This document shows, one piece after another, positions 1-8,550 of a stretch of 64,000 nucleotides of DNA. The stretch spans positions 3,410,001 through 3,474,000 of the forward strand of contig NZ_CP101153.1 in assembly GCF_024298825.1 (NCBI RefSeq), given 5' to 3'. Made by a program: the position numbers and the translations under genes. How positions within the stretch are numbered: the stretch's first letter is position 1; each line of letters opens with the position of its first letter. Source of the DNA: Haloglomus salinum (lineage in GTDB: Archaea; Halobacteriota; Halobacteria; Halobacteriales; Haloarculaceae). The notes under the pieces were generated by a model. It was not told the origin of the DNA. It did not search any database and saw nothing but the letters and a program-made list of their open reading frames with translations.

Positions 1-1044
1 GCCGAGGAGAAGTTCAAGCAGGTCAAGAAGGCAAAGGAGGTGCTCACGGACGAGGAACAGCGACGCGCGTACGACCAGATGGGCCACGAGCGCTTCGAGC
101 AGGCCGAGAAGCGCGGCGGCTTCGACGGCGGCGCGGGCGGTGCCGGCGGCGGCCCCTTCGGCGGTGGCGCCGGTGGCGACCCGTTCGGCGGCGCCGGCGG
201 GATGGGCGACATCTTCGAGCAGTTCTTCGGCGGCGGTGGTGGCGGCGGCGGCCGCGGCGGTGCCCGGCAGGGGGCCGACCTCCGCACGTCGCTGACCATC
301 ACACTCGAAGAGGCCTACCACGGTGTCACGAAGCAGCTGAACATCACGCGGCCCGAACGGTGCCCGGACTGTGACGGCTCCGGCCATCCGCCGGGCGCTG
401 ACTCGGAGACCTGTCCCCAGTGTAACGGCCGCGGGCAGGAGACGACGGTCCGGCAGACGCCGCTCGGGCGCGTCCAGCAGACCCGGACCTGCAGCCGTTG
501 TGAGGGCGAGGGGACGCTGTACGACGAGACCTGCTCGACCTGTGGTGGCGAGGGCGTCACGCGCGAGGACGCGAGTCTGGAGGTGGAGATTCCAGGCGGT
601 ATCGACAGCGGGCAGACCCTCCGCATGGAGCGCGAGGGCGCGCCCGGCGAGGGCGGCGGGCCGAACGGCGACCTGCTCGTCGAGATCCAGGTCGAGGAGC
701 ACCCGGACTTCGACCGCGACGGTGCCGACCTCCACTACACGCTCCCGGTCTCCTTCCCGCAGGCCGTCTTCGGCGACACCGTCGAGATACCGACGCTCGA
801 CGGCAAGGTCGAGATGGACCTCGACGCGGGCGTCCAGTCCGGCGAGACCCGGCGGCTCCGCGGCAAGGGGATGCCCCGACTCCAGCGCCGCGGCCAGGGC
901 GACCTCCTGGTCCACGTGCAGGTCGTCACGCCCCAGAAGCTGAACGAGGAGCAACAGGAAGCACTGGAGGCGTTCGCCGAGGCCTCCGACGAGGACCTCT
1001 CGGTGGACCAGAGCTTCTTCGAGAAGATCAAGAGCAGCTTCTGA
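1..1044 (+). CDS. dnaJ: Chaperone DnaJ (Hsp40), 5'-truncated by the window edge
   Basis: Co-chaperone that delivers unfolded clients to DnaK and stimulates its ATPase in the cytoplasm. The frame is open from base 1 and begins inside the J domain (AEEKFKQVKKAKEVL...RRAYDQMG), so the start codon and HPD motif lie upstream. A Gly/Phe-rich linker follows (poly-Gly with FGG repeats). Then come four CxxCxGxG zinc-binding repeats (CPDCDGSG, CPQCNGRG, CSRCEGEG, CSTCGGEG) and the C-terminal substrate-binding beta domains. All four zinc repeats are intact, so this is a full type I DnaJ apart from the cut. dnaK and grpE would be expected upstream but are outside the window. Confidence 0.97.
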   Translation, partial: AEEKFKQVKKAKEVLTDEEQRRAYDQMGHERFEQAEKRGGFDGGAGGAGGGPFGGGAGGDPFGGAGGMGDIFEQFFGGGGGGGGRGGARQGADLRTSLTITLEEAYHGVTKQLNITRPERCPDCDGSGHPPGADSETCPQCNGRGQETTVRQTPLGRVQQTRTCSRCEGEGTLYDETCSTCGGEGVTREDASLEVEIPGGIDSGQTLRMEREGAPGEGGGPNGDLLVEIQVEEHPDFDRDGADLHYTLPVSFPQAVFGDTVEIPTLDGKVEMDLDAGVQSGETRRLRGKGMPRLQRRGQGDLLVHVQVVTPQKLNEEQQEALEAFAEASDEDLSVDQSFFEKIKSSF

Positions 1045-1092
1045 GACGCCCGGGCCCCCAGCGCTTCACTTCCACCCCGCACTGCCCGCGAA

Positions 1093-1098
1093 TTTAAA
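1093..1098 (+). promoter_or_regulatory. TATA-box candidate for the 1133 gene
   Basis: An A/T hexamer (tttaaa) in otherwise GC-rich DNA lies about 38 bases before ATG 1133. The predicted transcript start is near 1120, which favours the ATG at 1133 over the earlier in-frame ATG at 1100. Confidence 0.45.
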
Positions 1099-1132
1099 CG
1101 TGATGCGGCCCACATATCCGGTGAGTGGGCCC

Positions 1133-1618
1133 ATGAGCGAGCAGTCGGACGCCGACCCGGACCTGTCGTTCTCGACCGCGGCCGACCTCCGGGAGGCGTC
1201 TGGCGATGGCCCCGGAAGCGAGTCCGACGACGCGTTCGCTGACCTGCACCACCCCGAGCGGACCTTCCCTCGCGCCGGTGGGATGCGCTACGAGGGTGCG
1301 ACGGTCATCGAACTCACACCCCGGGACGGACCGGTCGACGAGGCCGAACTGGTCGCGCTGACCGACACGGTGCTGTCGGCCGACCGCTACCGGGTCGGTG
1401 ACTGGTTCGACCTGCCGCTCCCGGTCTTCCTCGTCCACGACGACGAGACCGGAGACACGTTCCGCCTGGCCGTTCGCGAGGCGGCCATCGAACTCCACGT
1501 CCGGTCGGAGACGGGCGCCGAGGGCCTGCGCGCGTTCCACGACCGCCTCGTCGAGGTCGCCGAACACGACGCTGCTGGCGCCTCCCTCGACTGGCGGGTG
1601 ACCCGCCGGACGGATTGA
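1133..1618 (+). CDS. Conserved haloarchaeal hypothetical protein (161 aa)
   Basis: I do not recognise a functional family. The predicted protein is soluble, acidic and about 161 residues long, with no signal peptide or membrane segment. Its N-terminus is a low-complexity Asp/Ser tail, followed by a compact alpha/beta-like region (ATVIELTPRDGPVDEAEL, then DDETGDTFRLAVREAAIELH). ATG 1133 (MSEQSDADP) is preferred to ATG 1100 because the TATA-like box sits just upstream of 1100. It stands alone between dnaJ and a secreted protease, so context says little. Confidence 0.75.
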   Translation: MSEQSDADPDLSFSTAADLREASGDGPGSESDDAFADLHHPERTFPRAGGMRYEGATVIELTPRDGPVDEAELVALTDTVLSADRYRVGDWFDLPLPVFLVHDDETGDTFRLAVREAAIELHVRSETGAEGLRAFHDRLVEVAEHDAAGASLDWRVTRRTD

Positions 1619-1703
1619 ACGCCCGAATCGGCGAGTCTCGCCCACGTTTGGACGGTTTCTCGAGTTCCTTCATAAGGACGTATCGGCTCTGTACGGACAC
1701 GCG

Positions 1704-4073
1704 ATGACCGAACTGAACAGGCGGAGTTTCGTACGGGCCGCGGGGGTTGCCGGTGCCGGGGCCGCGTTCGCCGGGCCGGCGGGCGCACGCACCGTCGCGG
1801 ACGCGCTGGACACGGACGGGGGGCGACAGGAGGTCGTCGTCGTCTTCCGTGACACCGACGACCAGTCGGTCCTCGACGAGTTCGACCTGCCGGTCGGGCG
1901 CTTCGACTACGGGGTGCTCCCGATGTCGTGGACGGAGCTCGACGGGGACGGGATTGCCGACCTCGCCGGGCGCGAGGAGGTCCGCTACGTCAGCGATACG
2001 TTCGAACTGGAGTACTACAACGACGTCGAGTCCCGCGAGTCGATGCACGTCGAGGCGGTGAACGCCGCGGCCGACTTCGCCAGCGCAGAATTCAACGGCG
2101 AGGGCATCGACACCGTCGTCATCGATTCGGGCATCGACGGGGCGCATCCGGACTTCCAGGGCCGCATCGTCGGCAACTACGAGTACGTCGACGAGCCGTT
2201 CGGCGACCGTGACCCCGAGATGTGGGTCGATATCGGTCCCGGTGACTCCGACGACATCGGGCACGGCCAGCACTGCTGTGGCACCGTCGCCGGCGACGGG
2301 TTCGCCTCCAAGACGGAGGGAACCGGCCCGTACGTCGGGATGGCACCTGCGGCGCGCCTCTCGGCGTACTCGGTGAGCCAGGCAGTCTACCTCCCGTACG
2401 CGGTCGGCGCGTGGGACCACATGCTCGCACGGAAGCGCGACGAGAGCGACGACTTCGACCCGGTCGTCTGCTCGAACTCCTACGGCGTGGCCCGCGGCAA
2501 CCGCTACAACCCGCTCGACCCGCTGAACGTGGCCACGTGGGAGGCGTTCCAGGAGGGGATACTCCCGGTGTTCGCCCTGGGGAACAGCGGGCCCAGCGAG
2601 GGTACCGCCTCCCGGTACGCGAAGGCACCCCACGTCCTCGGCGTCGCCGCCAGCCGGAAGGACGAGACGGTCACGGAGTTCTCCTCGCGTGGACGGAGCG
2701 TCGGCACCGAACTGCCGAACGCCGAGGAGACGGTGTCCCCCGCGCATCACGACCGGCAGTCGCTTCTCGAGAACATGGAGGGGTTCCACGCCCTCACGCG
2801 CGACGGCCGCCTCATCGTCGACCGGGGGACCCTCTCGGGGACCCTCGGTCCCGGGGTCAAGGACCCGGCCGGCGGCACGGGTGTCGACCAGGACAGCGGC
2901 GTCGTCACGCACCACCTGAAGATGCCCGACGGCGACGAGGACCTGCTCGCGGGGACGCTGTCGCTGACGCCCGACGGTCAGCAGGTGACCGTCTCCTTCT
3001 ACACGGACTACGGCGAGCCCGACGAGGAACTGCTCGCACGGATGGGAGAGGAGCCGGTCAAGGTCCACGAGGACATCGCGCTCGATGTCCCCGGTGGCGA
3101 GCCGGTCACCGTCGAGTTCGACCCGCAGGTGACCGCTGCCCTTCGGTACGAGTTCGACTACCGGGTGTACGACCTCATCGAGTCCGACGGTGACTCGTTC
3201 GAGCAGACGTCTCTCGATTCGTTCCGCCCGCTCACGCTCTACCGGCCGGGCATCCTGACCCACGGGAACAGCGTCATGTCGACGTTCGACCCCGAGGACG
3301 CGCTGGCGCCGCTCTCGACCGGCGACGGCGAACCGTTCTACGGCCGCATCTCCGGCACCTCGATGGCGTGCCCGGCCGCGGCGGGCATCGCGGCGCTCGT
3401 CATCGAGGCCGGCCGCTCGCACACGACGGACGCCGCCCCCGATGGCCTGGCGTTCGTCGGCCACGAGGACGCCGGCGAGCCCGGTACCTTCGGCCCGATG
3501 GACGTCATCCGGACCATCGAAGCGACGGCGAACCACGACGCCGACGGCTACACCGTCGCCAACGCCGGTCCGGGGCACGTGAACGCCGCCGCCGCCGTCG
3601 AGCGAGCGAGGTACGGGGCGTTCGCGACACCCAGCGAGGCACACGACTCCCTCGTCTCGGGCACGGGCGACGGCGGAGACGGTGGGGACGGCGACGCGAC
3701 CGTGACCGCGGGCGGGAGCCGCGCCGATGACGGGCAGGTGTTCACCGCTGGCGGGACCAATCAGGTCGATATCACTGTCGCGAACCCGTCGGCGGACGTG
3801 ACCGTGTACGACGAGATTCCGTCCTCGTGGTCGGTGGTCTCCGGCGAGTCGACACAGTCGACCGACGACGGCCGACAGCGCGTGGAACTCGGGACGGTCC
3901 CGTCCGGCGAGACGCGGACGCTGACCTACTTCGTCGAGGCCCCCGACGGTCCGGCGGCGACCAACCAGTACACCTTCGGGCCTGCGACGGCGGAGACGGA
4001 GGCCGCCACGACGCAGGTCGCAGGCACCGAGACGAACTACGTCGTCGGCGTCGGTACCAGCCCGTCGCTCTGA
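1704..4073 (+). CDS. Tat-exported subtilisin-family (S8) serine protease with inserted domain
   Basis: Secreted serine endopeptidase of 789 aa. The N-terminus is a twin-arginine signal (RRSFVRAAG followed by an Ala/Gly-rich hydrophobic stretch), then a propeptide-like region. The catalytic triad is visible: Asp141 in VIDSGIDGAHPD, His187 in GHGQHCCGTVAGDG and Ser553 in SGTSMACPAAAG, with oxyanion Asn in LGNSGP. About 180 residues (roughly 330-510) separate EFSSRG from LYRPGI, which are adjacent in ordinary subtilases. The C-terminus (about 650-789) has a Gly/Asp-rich linker and a beta-rich domain resembling an extracellular adhesion or CARDB-like module. Halolysin-like role in extracellular proteolysis is inferred from the family. 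Confidence 0.93.
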   Translation: MTELNRRSFVRAAGVAGAGAAFAGPAGARTVADALDTDGGRQEVVVVFRDTDDQSVLDEFDLPVGRFDYGVLPMSWTELDGDGIADLAGREEVRYVSDTFELEYYNDVESRESMHVEAVNAAADFASAEFNGEGIDTVVIDSGIDGAHPDFQGRIVGNYEYVDEPFGDRDPEMWVDIGPGDSDDIGHGQHCCGTVAGDGFASKTEGTGPYVGMAPAARLSAYSVSQAVYLPYAVGAWDHMLARKRDESDDFDPVVCSNSYGVARGNRYNPLDPLNVATWEAFQEGILPVFALGNSGPSEGTASRYAKAPHVLGVAASRKDETVTEFSSRGRSVGTELPNAEETVSPAHHDRQSLLENMEGFHALTRDGRLIVDRGTLSGTLGPGVKDPAGGTGVDQDSGVVTHHLKMPDGDEDLLAGTLSLTPDGQQVTVSFYTDYGEPDEELLARMGEEPVKVHEDIALDVPGGEPVTVEFDPQVTAALRYEFDYRVYDLIESDGDSFEQTSLDSFRPLTLYRPGILTHGNSVMSTFDPEDALAPLSTGDGEPFYGRISGTSMACPAAAGIAALVIEAGRSHTTDAAPDGLAFVGHEDAGEPGTFGPMDVIRTIEATANHDADGYTVANAGPGHVNAAAAVERARYGAFATPSEAHDSLVSGTGDGGDGGDGDATVTAGGSRADDGQVFTAGGTNQVDITVANPSADVTVYDEIPSSWSVVSGESTQSTDDGRQRVELGTVPSGETRTLTYFVEAPDGPAATNQYTFGPATAETEAATTQVAGTETNYVVGVGTSPSL

Positions 4074-4191
4074 CCCTCGTGTCGCGACGGCCGGCCGGTC
4101 CCCGTGACCGGGGTCGGTCCGCCGGTCCTTCGACGGCAGTCTGGCGCAGCCGCTGCCTGGTAGCTGAACCGAGAACGGGACAGCGCGGAGC

Positions 4192-4593
4192 CTACTCACC
4201 AAGCGCGAAGCCGACACCGAGGAAGACGACGGCCAGCGCGAGATGCAGGACGTTGTCGGCCGTGTTCAGCGCGATGAGGTCCGCGAGCAGGTCGAACAGG
4301 ACGAACCCGAGGAGCGTCACCAGCAGGTAGACCACGCCGAGGGCCTTGTTGTACTCCGATGCGTACTGGCCGCCGGCGTAGTAGCCCGCCGCGAGGCCAG
4401 CCAGCCCCGAGAGGAGATGGATGCCGTCGTGCAGGTAGTTACGCCCGAAGATGATGAGTTCGCCGCTTGCGCCGCCCAGTACCGGGCCGAGCACGCCGAC
4501 GAGGGCGAGGACTGCGCCGAACAGGACCGCAACGATGGTCTGTGGACTATCACCGATTCCGCCTGTGGTGGCTGCCTCCGTTGCTTGTGCCAT
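4192..4593 (-). CDS. Four-helix membrane protein, DUF4383-like
   Basis: A 133-aa integral membrane protein with four hydrophobic segments (IVAVLFGAVLALVGVLGPV; a middle segment around LLSGLAGLAAGYYAGG; ALGVVYLLVTLLGFVLFDLL; VLHLALAVVFLGVGFAL). The conserved pattern NYLHDGIHLLSGLAG and DNVLHL is typical, as I recall it, of the DUF4383 family, whose function is unknown. The ATG at 4593 is chosen over an upstream in-frame start because it gives a compact membrane protein and lies about 25 bases from a TATA-like box. Transcribed divergently from the wHTH gene at 4756. Confidence 0.8.
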   Translation of the reverse strand: MAQATEAATTGGIGDSPQTIVAVLFGAVLALVGVLGPVLGGASGELIIFGRNYLHDGIHLLSGLAGLAAGYYAGGQYASEYNKALGVVYLLVTLLGFVLFDLLADLIALNTADNVLHLALAVVFLGVGFALGE

Positions 4594-4616
4594 TGCGTCT
4601 GTAGAGGTCCGATACT

Positions 4617-4697
4617 GGTTAATTACGGTTTTCCGGACTGTTACGGAACTGGGTCCCACATCACGCCCAAATTGCCGCAAGTCAGGTTCTTATATAT
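4617..4697. promoter_or_regulatory. Divergent promoter region
   Basis: Two TATA-like boxes face outward. On the minus strand taattaacc (4617-4627) lies about 25-30 bases before the membrane-protein start at 4593. On the plus strand ttatatat (4690-4697) precedes the wHTH gene with a leader of roughly 34 bases containing a purine-rich ggggggagg that could serve as a ribosome binding site. Confidence 0.55.
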
Positions 4698-4755
4698 CTC
4701 TGGTGGTCCCCGTATCCGGTGCGTTTAGGGGGGAGGCCCGCGCGGTGAGGAACAG

Positions 4756-5031
4756 ATGGAGGGCGTTCTCTGGTACGTGCTGACGGGGACGCGGGGTGGG
4801 TCCAACCGGGCCCGCATCCTCAGAGCCATCGACGAACGTCCCCGCAACGCGAACAAGCTCGCCGAGGAACTCGACCTCGACTACAAGACCGTCCGTCACC
4901 ACCTCGACGTGCTCAAGGAGAACGATATCGTCCGCGACACGGGCGACGACTACGGCGCCGTCTACCTGCCGACGGACCGCGCACGGCAGAACTGGGACAC
5001 TGTGGAGGAGATCATCCAGAATGCACTCTAG
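4756..5031 (+). CDS. Winged helix-turn-helix transcriptional regulator (ArsR-like)
   Basis: A 91-aa DNA-binding protein made of little more than one winged helix. ARILRAIDERPRNANKLAEELDLDYKTVRHHLDVLKENDIV is the HTH with the recognition helix at YKTVRHHL, and RDTGDDYGAVYLP is the beta wing. No ligand or metal-binding cysteines are present, so it is not a classical metal sensor. It is followed 106 bases later by a small membrane-protein gene, a pairing I recall as common in haloarchaea; the target is unknown. Confidence 0.85.
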   Translation: MEGVLWYVLTGTRGGSNRARILRAIDERPRNANKLAEELDLDYKTVRHHLDVLKENDIVRDTGDDYGAVYLPTDRARQNWDTVEEIIQNAL

Positions 5032-5137
5032 TACCGTCTCGGCGGGTCAGATGCCGCCCAGCGTGGTTGGGGTAGTCGGGCCGGATTTGGGAAAACGTAT
5101 ACCCGGCGACATGGACAAGCAACGGTAGACATAGAGA

Positions 5138-5452
5138 ATGGCCTCAACACTCGTCGACGTGGTTCGCCTGCTAACCGTACTGAACCTGTTCGTACTTCTG
5201 GGTCTCGCCGCAGTCTGGGGCCGAAACTGGTGGGACCTGCGCTCGAAGCACGCCTTCGGGCTCCTGCTGTTCGCACTTCTGCTCATCGGCGAGAACGCAC
5301 TCGGCGCCTACCTGTTCCTGCTGGACCCCACCGTCTCGGCGTGGATCGGCAACCCCGAGCAGGTGCCGCCGCCGGCACAGACCGCGATGGCCGCGTTCCG
5401 TGCGCTGGAGTTCGCCGGCCTCGCGTTCCTCTCCTGGGTCACGTACGACTGA
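5138..5452 (+). CDS. Small membrane protein, three predicted helices
   Basis: A 104-aa hydrophobic protein of unknown function. Predicted transmembrane segments are LLTVLNLFVLLGLAAVWG, AFGLLLFALLLIGENALGAYLFLL and a C-terminal one around FRALEFAGLAFLSWVTYD, with a periplasm-side loop rich in Pro. It lies downstream of, and in the same direction as, the wHTH gene at 4756, which suggests coregulation. No catalytic motif is visible. Confidence 0.75.
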   Translation: MASTLVDVVRLLTVLNLFVLLGLAAVWGRNWWDLRSKHAFGLLLFALLLIGENALGAYLFLLDPTVSAWIGNPEQVPPPAQTAMAAFRALEFAGLAFLSWVTYD

Positions 5453-5539
5453 ACCGCTCCCGACCGAGGCCATTCTCCCTTCTGCCGCCGGGATTCCGCA
5501 CCCGCAAGCGACTTGCCACCAGCCCCTGTCCCACGGCGC

Positions 5540-6820
5540 ATGACGGTCTCTCGTGAGGTCGAACTGGAGGGCCACATCATCGACTCGGGGATGATGCAGT
5601 CGGCCTTCGGTATCATCATGGACATGGGTGGGTCGTTCGACGTCGAGGAGTTCGATATCGGCCGCTCGAAGACCGAGACCTCCTACGCGCTCCTCACCGT
5701 CAGCGCCGACGACCCCGGGACGCTGCAGGCCATCGTCCACGAACTCCACCAGAACGGTGCCAATCCCGCCGACCCGGACGACGTCGAACTGACGCCTGCA
5801 CCCGACGACCAGGTCGTTCCGACCGGCTTCTACTCCACCACCAACCACCCGACGGAGGTCCGCGTCGACGGCGAATGGCTCGCCGTGGACGACATCGAGA
5901 TGGACTGTGCGGTCGTCGTCGAGGGGGTGGCGCGTGGCGCCACCGACGCGAGCGGCGAGGCGGCCGAGCCGCGAGCGGATTCGGAGCCACGTGCGTACAC
6001 GAAGGTGCTCAACGCTATCGACGAGGGCGACCTCGTCGTCACCGACGAGGCCGGTATCCGAGTCCGACCCCCCGAGCGCCCCCGCGGGAGCGAGGGCGCC
6101 TTCGGCTTCATGCAGGGCGGCGTCTCCTCGGAACGCCCGTCCGAGTCGACCATCGAGAAGGTGGCTGACGCCATCACCGAGACCAAACGCGAGGGTGGGA
6201 AGGTGCTCGCGGTCTGTGGGCCGGCACTCATCCACTCGGGCGCGCGCGAGGAGCTCGCTCGCCTCGTCCGCGAGGGGTATATCGACATGTTGTCGGCCGG
6301 CAACGGCTTCGCCGTCCACGACATCGAGCGCGACCTCTACGGCACCTCGCTCGGGATGAACACGGAGACGCTCGACCACGCACGGAAGGGCCACAAACAC
6401 CATATCTACACCATCTCCGAGGTCATCCGCGCGGGCGGCATCGAGCAGGCCGTCGAGGACGGCCTCATCGAGTCCGGCGTGATGTACGAGTGCGTCGAGA
6501 ACGACCGACCCTACGTGCTGGCGGGTTCCATCCGTGACGACGGTCCGCTGCCCGACACCATCACGGACGCCGTCGAGGCACAGAACGCCATCCGCGAACA
6601 GGCCCACGAGGCCGACATGGTGCTGATGCTGTCGACGCTGCTGCACTCGGTCGCCGTCGGGAACTGCCTCCCCTCCACGACGCGGGTGGTCTGTGTCGAC
6701 ATCAACCCCGCCACCGTCACCCAGCTGCTCGACCGCGGCTCCGCGCAGGCCGTCGGGATGGTCACCGACATCGGGACGTTCGTCCCCATCCTCGCCGAGA
6801 AGATTCTCGACGGGGAGTGA
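5540..6820 (+). CDS. TIGR00300-type LOR/SDH-domain enzyme, probable archaeal ornithine cyclodeaminase
   Basis: A 426-aa cytoplasmic enzyme. The N-terminal ~100 residues (EVELEGHIIDSGMMQSAFG...GRSKTETSYALLTVSAD) form the LOR/SDH-type domain. The rest is a Rossmann-like domain (KVLAVCGPALIHSGAREELARL; AGNGFAVHDIERDLYGTSLG). These landmarks match the family TIGR00300. A Methanococcus member was shown to convert ornithine to proline with loss of ammonia, and the domain also occurs in cyanobacterial arginine dihydrolase fusions. This member lacks the N-terminal arginine-dihydrolase part. ATG 5540 is chosen over the upstream in-frame start at 5513. Proline and compatible-solute supply is a reasonable inference for a halophile. 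Confidence 0.85.
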   Translation: MTVSREVELEGHIIDSGMMQSAFGIIMDMGGSFDVEEFDIGRSKTETSYALLTVSADDPGTLQAIVHELHQNGANPADPDDVELTPAPDDQVVPTGFYSTTNHPTEVRVDGEWLAVDDIEMDCAVVVEGVARGATDASGEAAEPRADSEPRAYTKVLNAIDEGDLVVTDEAGIRVRPPERPRGSEGAFGFMQGGVSSERPSESTIEKVADAITETKREGGKVLAVCGPALIHSGAREELARLVREGYIDMLSAGNGFAVHDIERDLYGTSLGMNTETLDHARKGHKHHIYTISEVIRAGGIEQAVEDGLIESGVMYECVENDRPYVLAGSIRDDGPLPDTITDAVEAQNAIREQAHEADMVLMLSTLLHSVAVGNCLPSTTRVVCVDINPATVTQLLDRGSAQAVGMVTDIGTFVPILAEKILDGE

Positions 6821-6824
6821 GCGG

Positions 6825-6940
6825 TTCCGAGCGGGGCAAGGACCCACGGCTTCCGAGCAGGGCAAGGACCCACGGCTTCCGAGCAGGGCAAGGACCCACG
6901 GCTTCCGAGCAGGGCAAGGACCCACGGCTTCCGAGCGGGG
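6825..6940. repeat. 26-bp tandem repeat, four full units plus 12 bases
   Basis: Units begin ttccgagc and occupy 6825-6850, 6851-6876, 6877-6902 and 6903-6928, with a partial unit 6929-6940. Units 2-4 are identical and unit 1 differs only by g for a in one position. The period is not a multiple of three and there are no spacers, so it is neither coding nor CRISPR. It starts four bases after the stop of the TIGR00300 gene. Confidence 0.97.
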
Positions 6941-7067
6941 AGCAGCGACCCAGAGGGGGAACGGCAGCGAGCGACGCGAGACACCCGCTGTTCGAGCGGC
7001 GGTCGACGGGACGCCGGGAAGATGTTCGCGGCCAGCCTTTTGCGTTCGCGGGTCCTCGGCGGAGACG

Positions 7068-7541
7068 ATGCCAACCGAAGGCGACACCGCCCCGACGTTC
7101 ACCGCGACGTACGGCACCAGCGACCACGAACCGTTCGACCTCGACGACGTCCTCGGCCATGGACCTGTCGTGCTGGCGTTCTTCCCCGGCGCGTTCACGC
7201 CGCCGTGTCGCAACGAGATGGTCGCGCTTCAGAACCACCTCGACGACTTCGAGGCCGCGGGGGCGACGCTGCTCGGCGTCAGCGCCGATTCACCCTTCTC
7301 ACAGGGTGCGTTCCGCGAGGAGCACGGGCTGGAGTTCGACCTCGTGAGTGACATGGCCCGGGAGGCCATCGGCGCGTACGACCTCGAGATCGACATCGGT
7401 GACCTGGGCCTGCACGGCATCGCCAACCGGGCCGTCTACGTCCTCGACGACGAGGGCACCGTCACGTTCGCGTGGGAGGCCGACGACCCGACGAACGAGC
7501 CGGACTACGAGGCGGTGCTGGACGCCGTCGCAGCGGCGTAG
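7068..7541 (+). CDS. 1-Cys peroxiredoxin (AhpC/TSA family)
   Basis: Thioredoxin-fold peroxidase of 157 aa that reduces hydrogen and organic peroxides. The peroxidatic Cys47 sits in FFPGAFTPPCRNEM, the canonical PxxxTxxC site. It is the only cysteine in the protein, so no resolving Cys exists and an external thiol partner is needed. The conserved VSADSPFSQGAFREEHGLEFDLVSD follows. ATG 7068 comes after a long gene-free stretch containing the 26-bp repeats, with no clear TATA box. Confidence 0.92.
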   Translation: MPTEGDTAPTFTATYGTSDHEPFDLDDVLGHGPVVLAFFPGAFTPPCRNEMVALQNHLDDFEAAGATLLGVSADSPFSQGAFREEHGLEFDLVSDMAREAIGAYDLEIDIGDLGLHGIANRAVYVLDDEGTVTFAWEADDPTNEPDYEAVLDAVAAA

Positions 7542-7614
7542 GGCCGTCCAGGGGCGACCGGGTTGCACATATAATCATCGAATAATCTGTACATCTGGCT
7601 TATGGCGCGCGTCT

Positions 7615-7644
7615 ATCGCAGAAATAGCGATTATGGGTGTTTTT
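7615..7644 (+). terminator. Hairpin and T-run, possible terminator
   Basis: A perfect 5-bp stem (atcgc 7615-7619 with gcgat 7627-7631) is followed by a T5 run at 7640-7644. It lies between the convergent peroxiredoxin and 7653 genes. Archaeal termination mainly needs the T-run, so the stem may be incidental. Confidence 0.35.
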
Positions 7645-7652
7645 CGGTTGCT

Positions 7653-7931
7653 TCAGACGCCACCGACGGTCTTGCGGAACTCGGTGATCTCCGAGCGGGC
7701 CGTCTGGATGGTCTCGGCCGCGTCGCCGCCCACCTCGTCGGCCAGGTCGTCGAGTTTGAGCAGGATGTTGGCGAGGGCGCCGTGGTCCGGGCCGTTCTCC
7801 TGGTCGGCCCAGCCCTCGACGCGCTCGGCGAACCCGGACAGTCGGTCGGCCGTGTCGCCCTCGGCGGCCTCGGCGGCCTCGGCGATACGGTCGCTGGCGG
7901 TGCGCAGGTGCTCTCGGGGGTCGTCGCTCAT
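7653..7931 (-). CDS. Small conserved haloarchaeal helical protein (92 aa)
   Basis: An acidic, almost wholly alpha-helical protein without cysteines or membrane segments (REHLRTASDRIAEAAEAAEG; HGALANILLKLDDLADEVG). It resembles a family of short haloarchaeal proteins of unknown function, possibly DUF7553 from memory. It lies 43 bases upstream of, and in the same direction as... the UspA gene, whose stop is at 7975, so the UspA gene is transcribed toward it and both could share one transcript. No function can be assigned. Confidence 0.75.
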   Translation of the reverse strand: MSDDPREHLRTASDRIAEAAEAAEGDTADRLSGFAERVEGWADQENGPDHGALANILLKLDDLADEVGGDAAETIQTARSEITEFRKTVGGV

Positions 7932-7974
7932 GGACTGCGGTTCCGCCGAGGGTGATAAAACGGTGTCGCTCGCC

Positions 7975-8370
7975 TCAGACCGGTTCCGTCAGCGGCACGA
8001 CCACGGTCGGGCGCGTGGTCTCGAGGAGGAGGTCCTGTGCCGTCGAGCCGAACACGAGCTTGCCCGTCGGCGACCGCTTCCGGATGCCGATGACGAGTTC
8101 GTCCACCGCGTGCTCGTCGGCGAACTGGACGAGGTCCTCCTGCGGACTGTTGCCGCGGATGAGCTGGTGGGCCTCCGCGTTGGGGAGCTCGCCCTCGGCG
8201 TACTCCGTAGCCTCACGCCCCTCGATGACGTCCTTGTCGCTCGTCTCCTCGCCGCCGGGCAACGAGTTCACGATGAACACCGTGTCCTCGTCCGTCAGGG
8301 TACCCGTGAGGTAGTCGACCAGCTGCTCTGCAGTCTCTCTGGAGTCCACGCCGACCAGATAGCGCGTCAT
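7975..8370 (-). CDS. Universal stress protein, UspA family
   Basis: A 131-aa single-domain Usp. It begins MTRYLVGVDSRETAEQLVDYL, a beta-strand and helix typical of the family. It ends with the nucleotide-loop-like signature GIRKRSPTGKLVFGSTAQDLLLETTRPTVVVP (G-x2-G-x9-G-S/T), which suggests an ATP-binding member. The start at 8370 is supported by a TATA box at 8393-8401, giving a leaderless transcript. The role in stress survival is inferred from the family. Confidence 0.9.
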   Translation of the reverse strand: MTRYLVGVDSRETAEQLVDYLTGTLTDEDTVFIVNSLPGGEETSDKDVIEGREATEYAEGELPNAEAHQLIRGNSPQEDLVQFADEHAVDELVIGIRKRSPTGKLVFGSTAQDLLLETTRPTVVVPLTEPV

Positions 8371-8392
8371 ACCTCGGGTGACTCGCGGCTGG

Positions 8393-8500
8393 TATATAAA
8401 AACGGGCGATGATTGACCGGCCTCGGGACCGACCCGGGCCAACCCGGGCCGACGCGCCCCGTGGATGCGCACCGAGCATACGGCAACGTATTTGTATATC
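8393..8500. promoter_or_regulatory. Divergent promoters of the UspA and methylase genes
   Basis: A minus-strand TATA box (tttatata, 8393-8401) sits about 25 bases from the UspA start. A plus-strand box (tttgtatatc, 8491-8500) sits about 50 bases before the methylase GTG at 8551. Confidence 0.6.
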
Positions 8501-8550
8501 TGGCAGGAATTGCCGCCCGATATGCGCCCCACACCGGGCGGGTGGCCAGC

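Noticed and set aside
1314-4217. Long minus-strand open frame (967 codons) opposite the subtilase
   Set aside because: It is the high-GC shadow of a gene with a complete catalytic triad. It is Arg/Gly/Val-rich with no motif and no start context.
6825-6940. CRISPR array
   Set aside because: The 26-bp units are contiguous with no spacers, and no cas gene is in the window.
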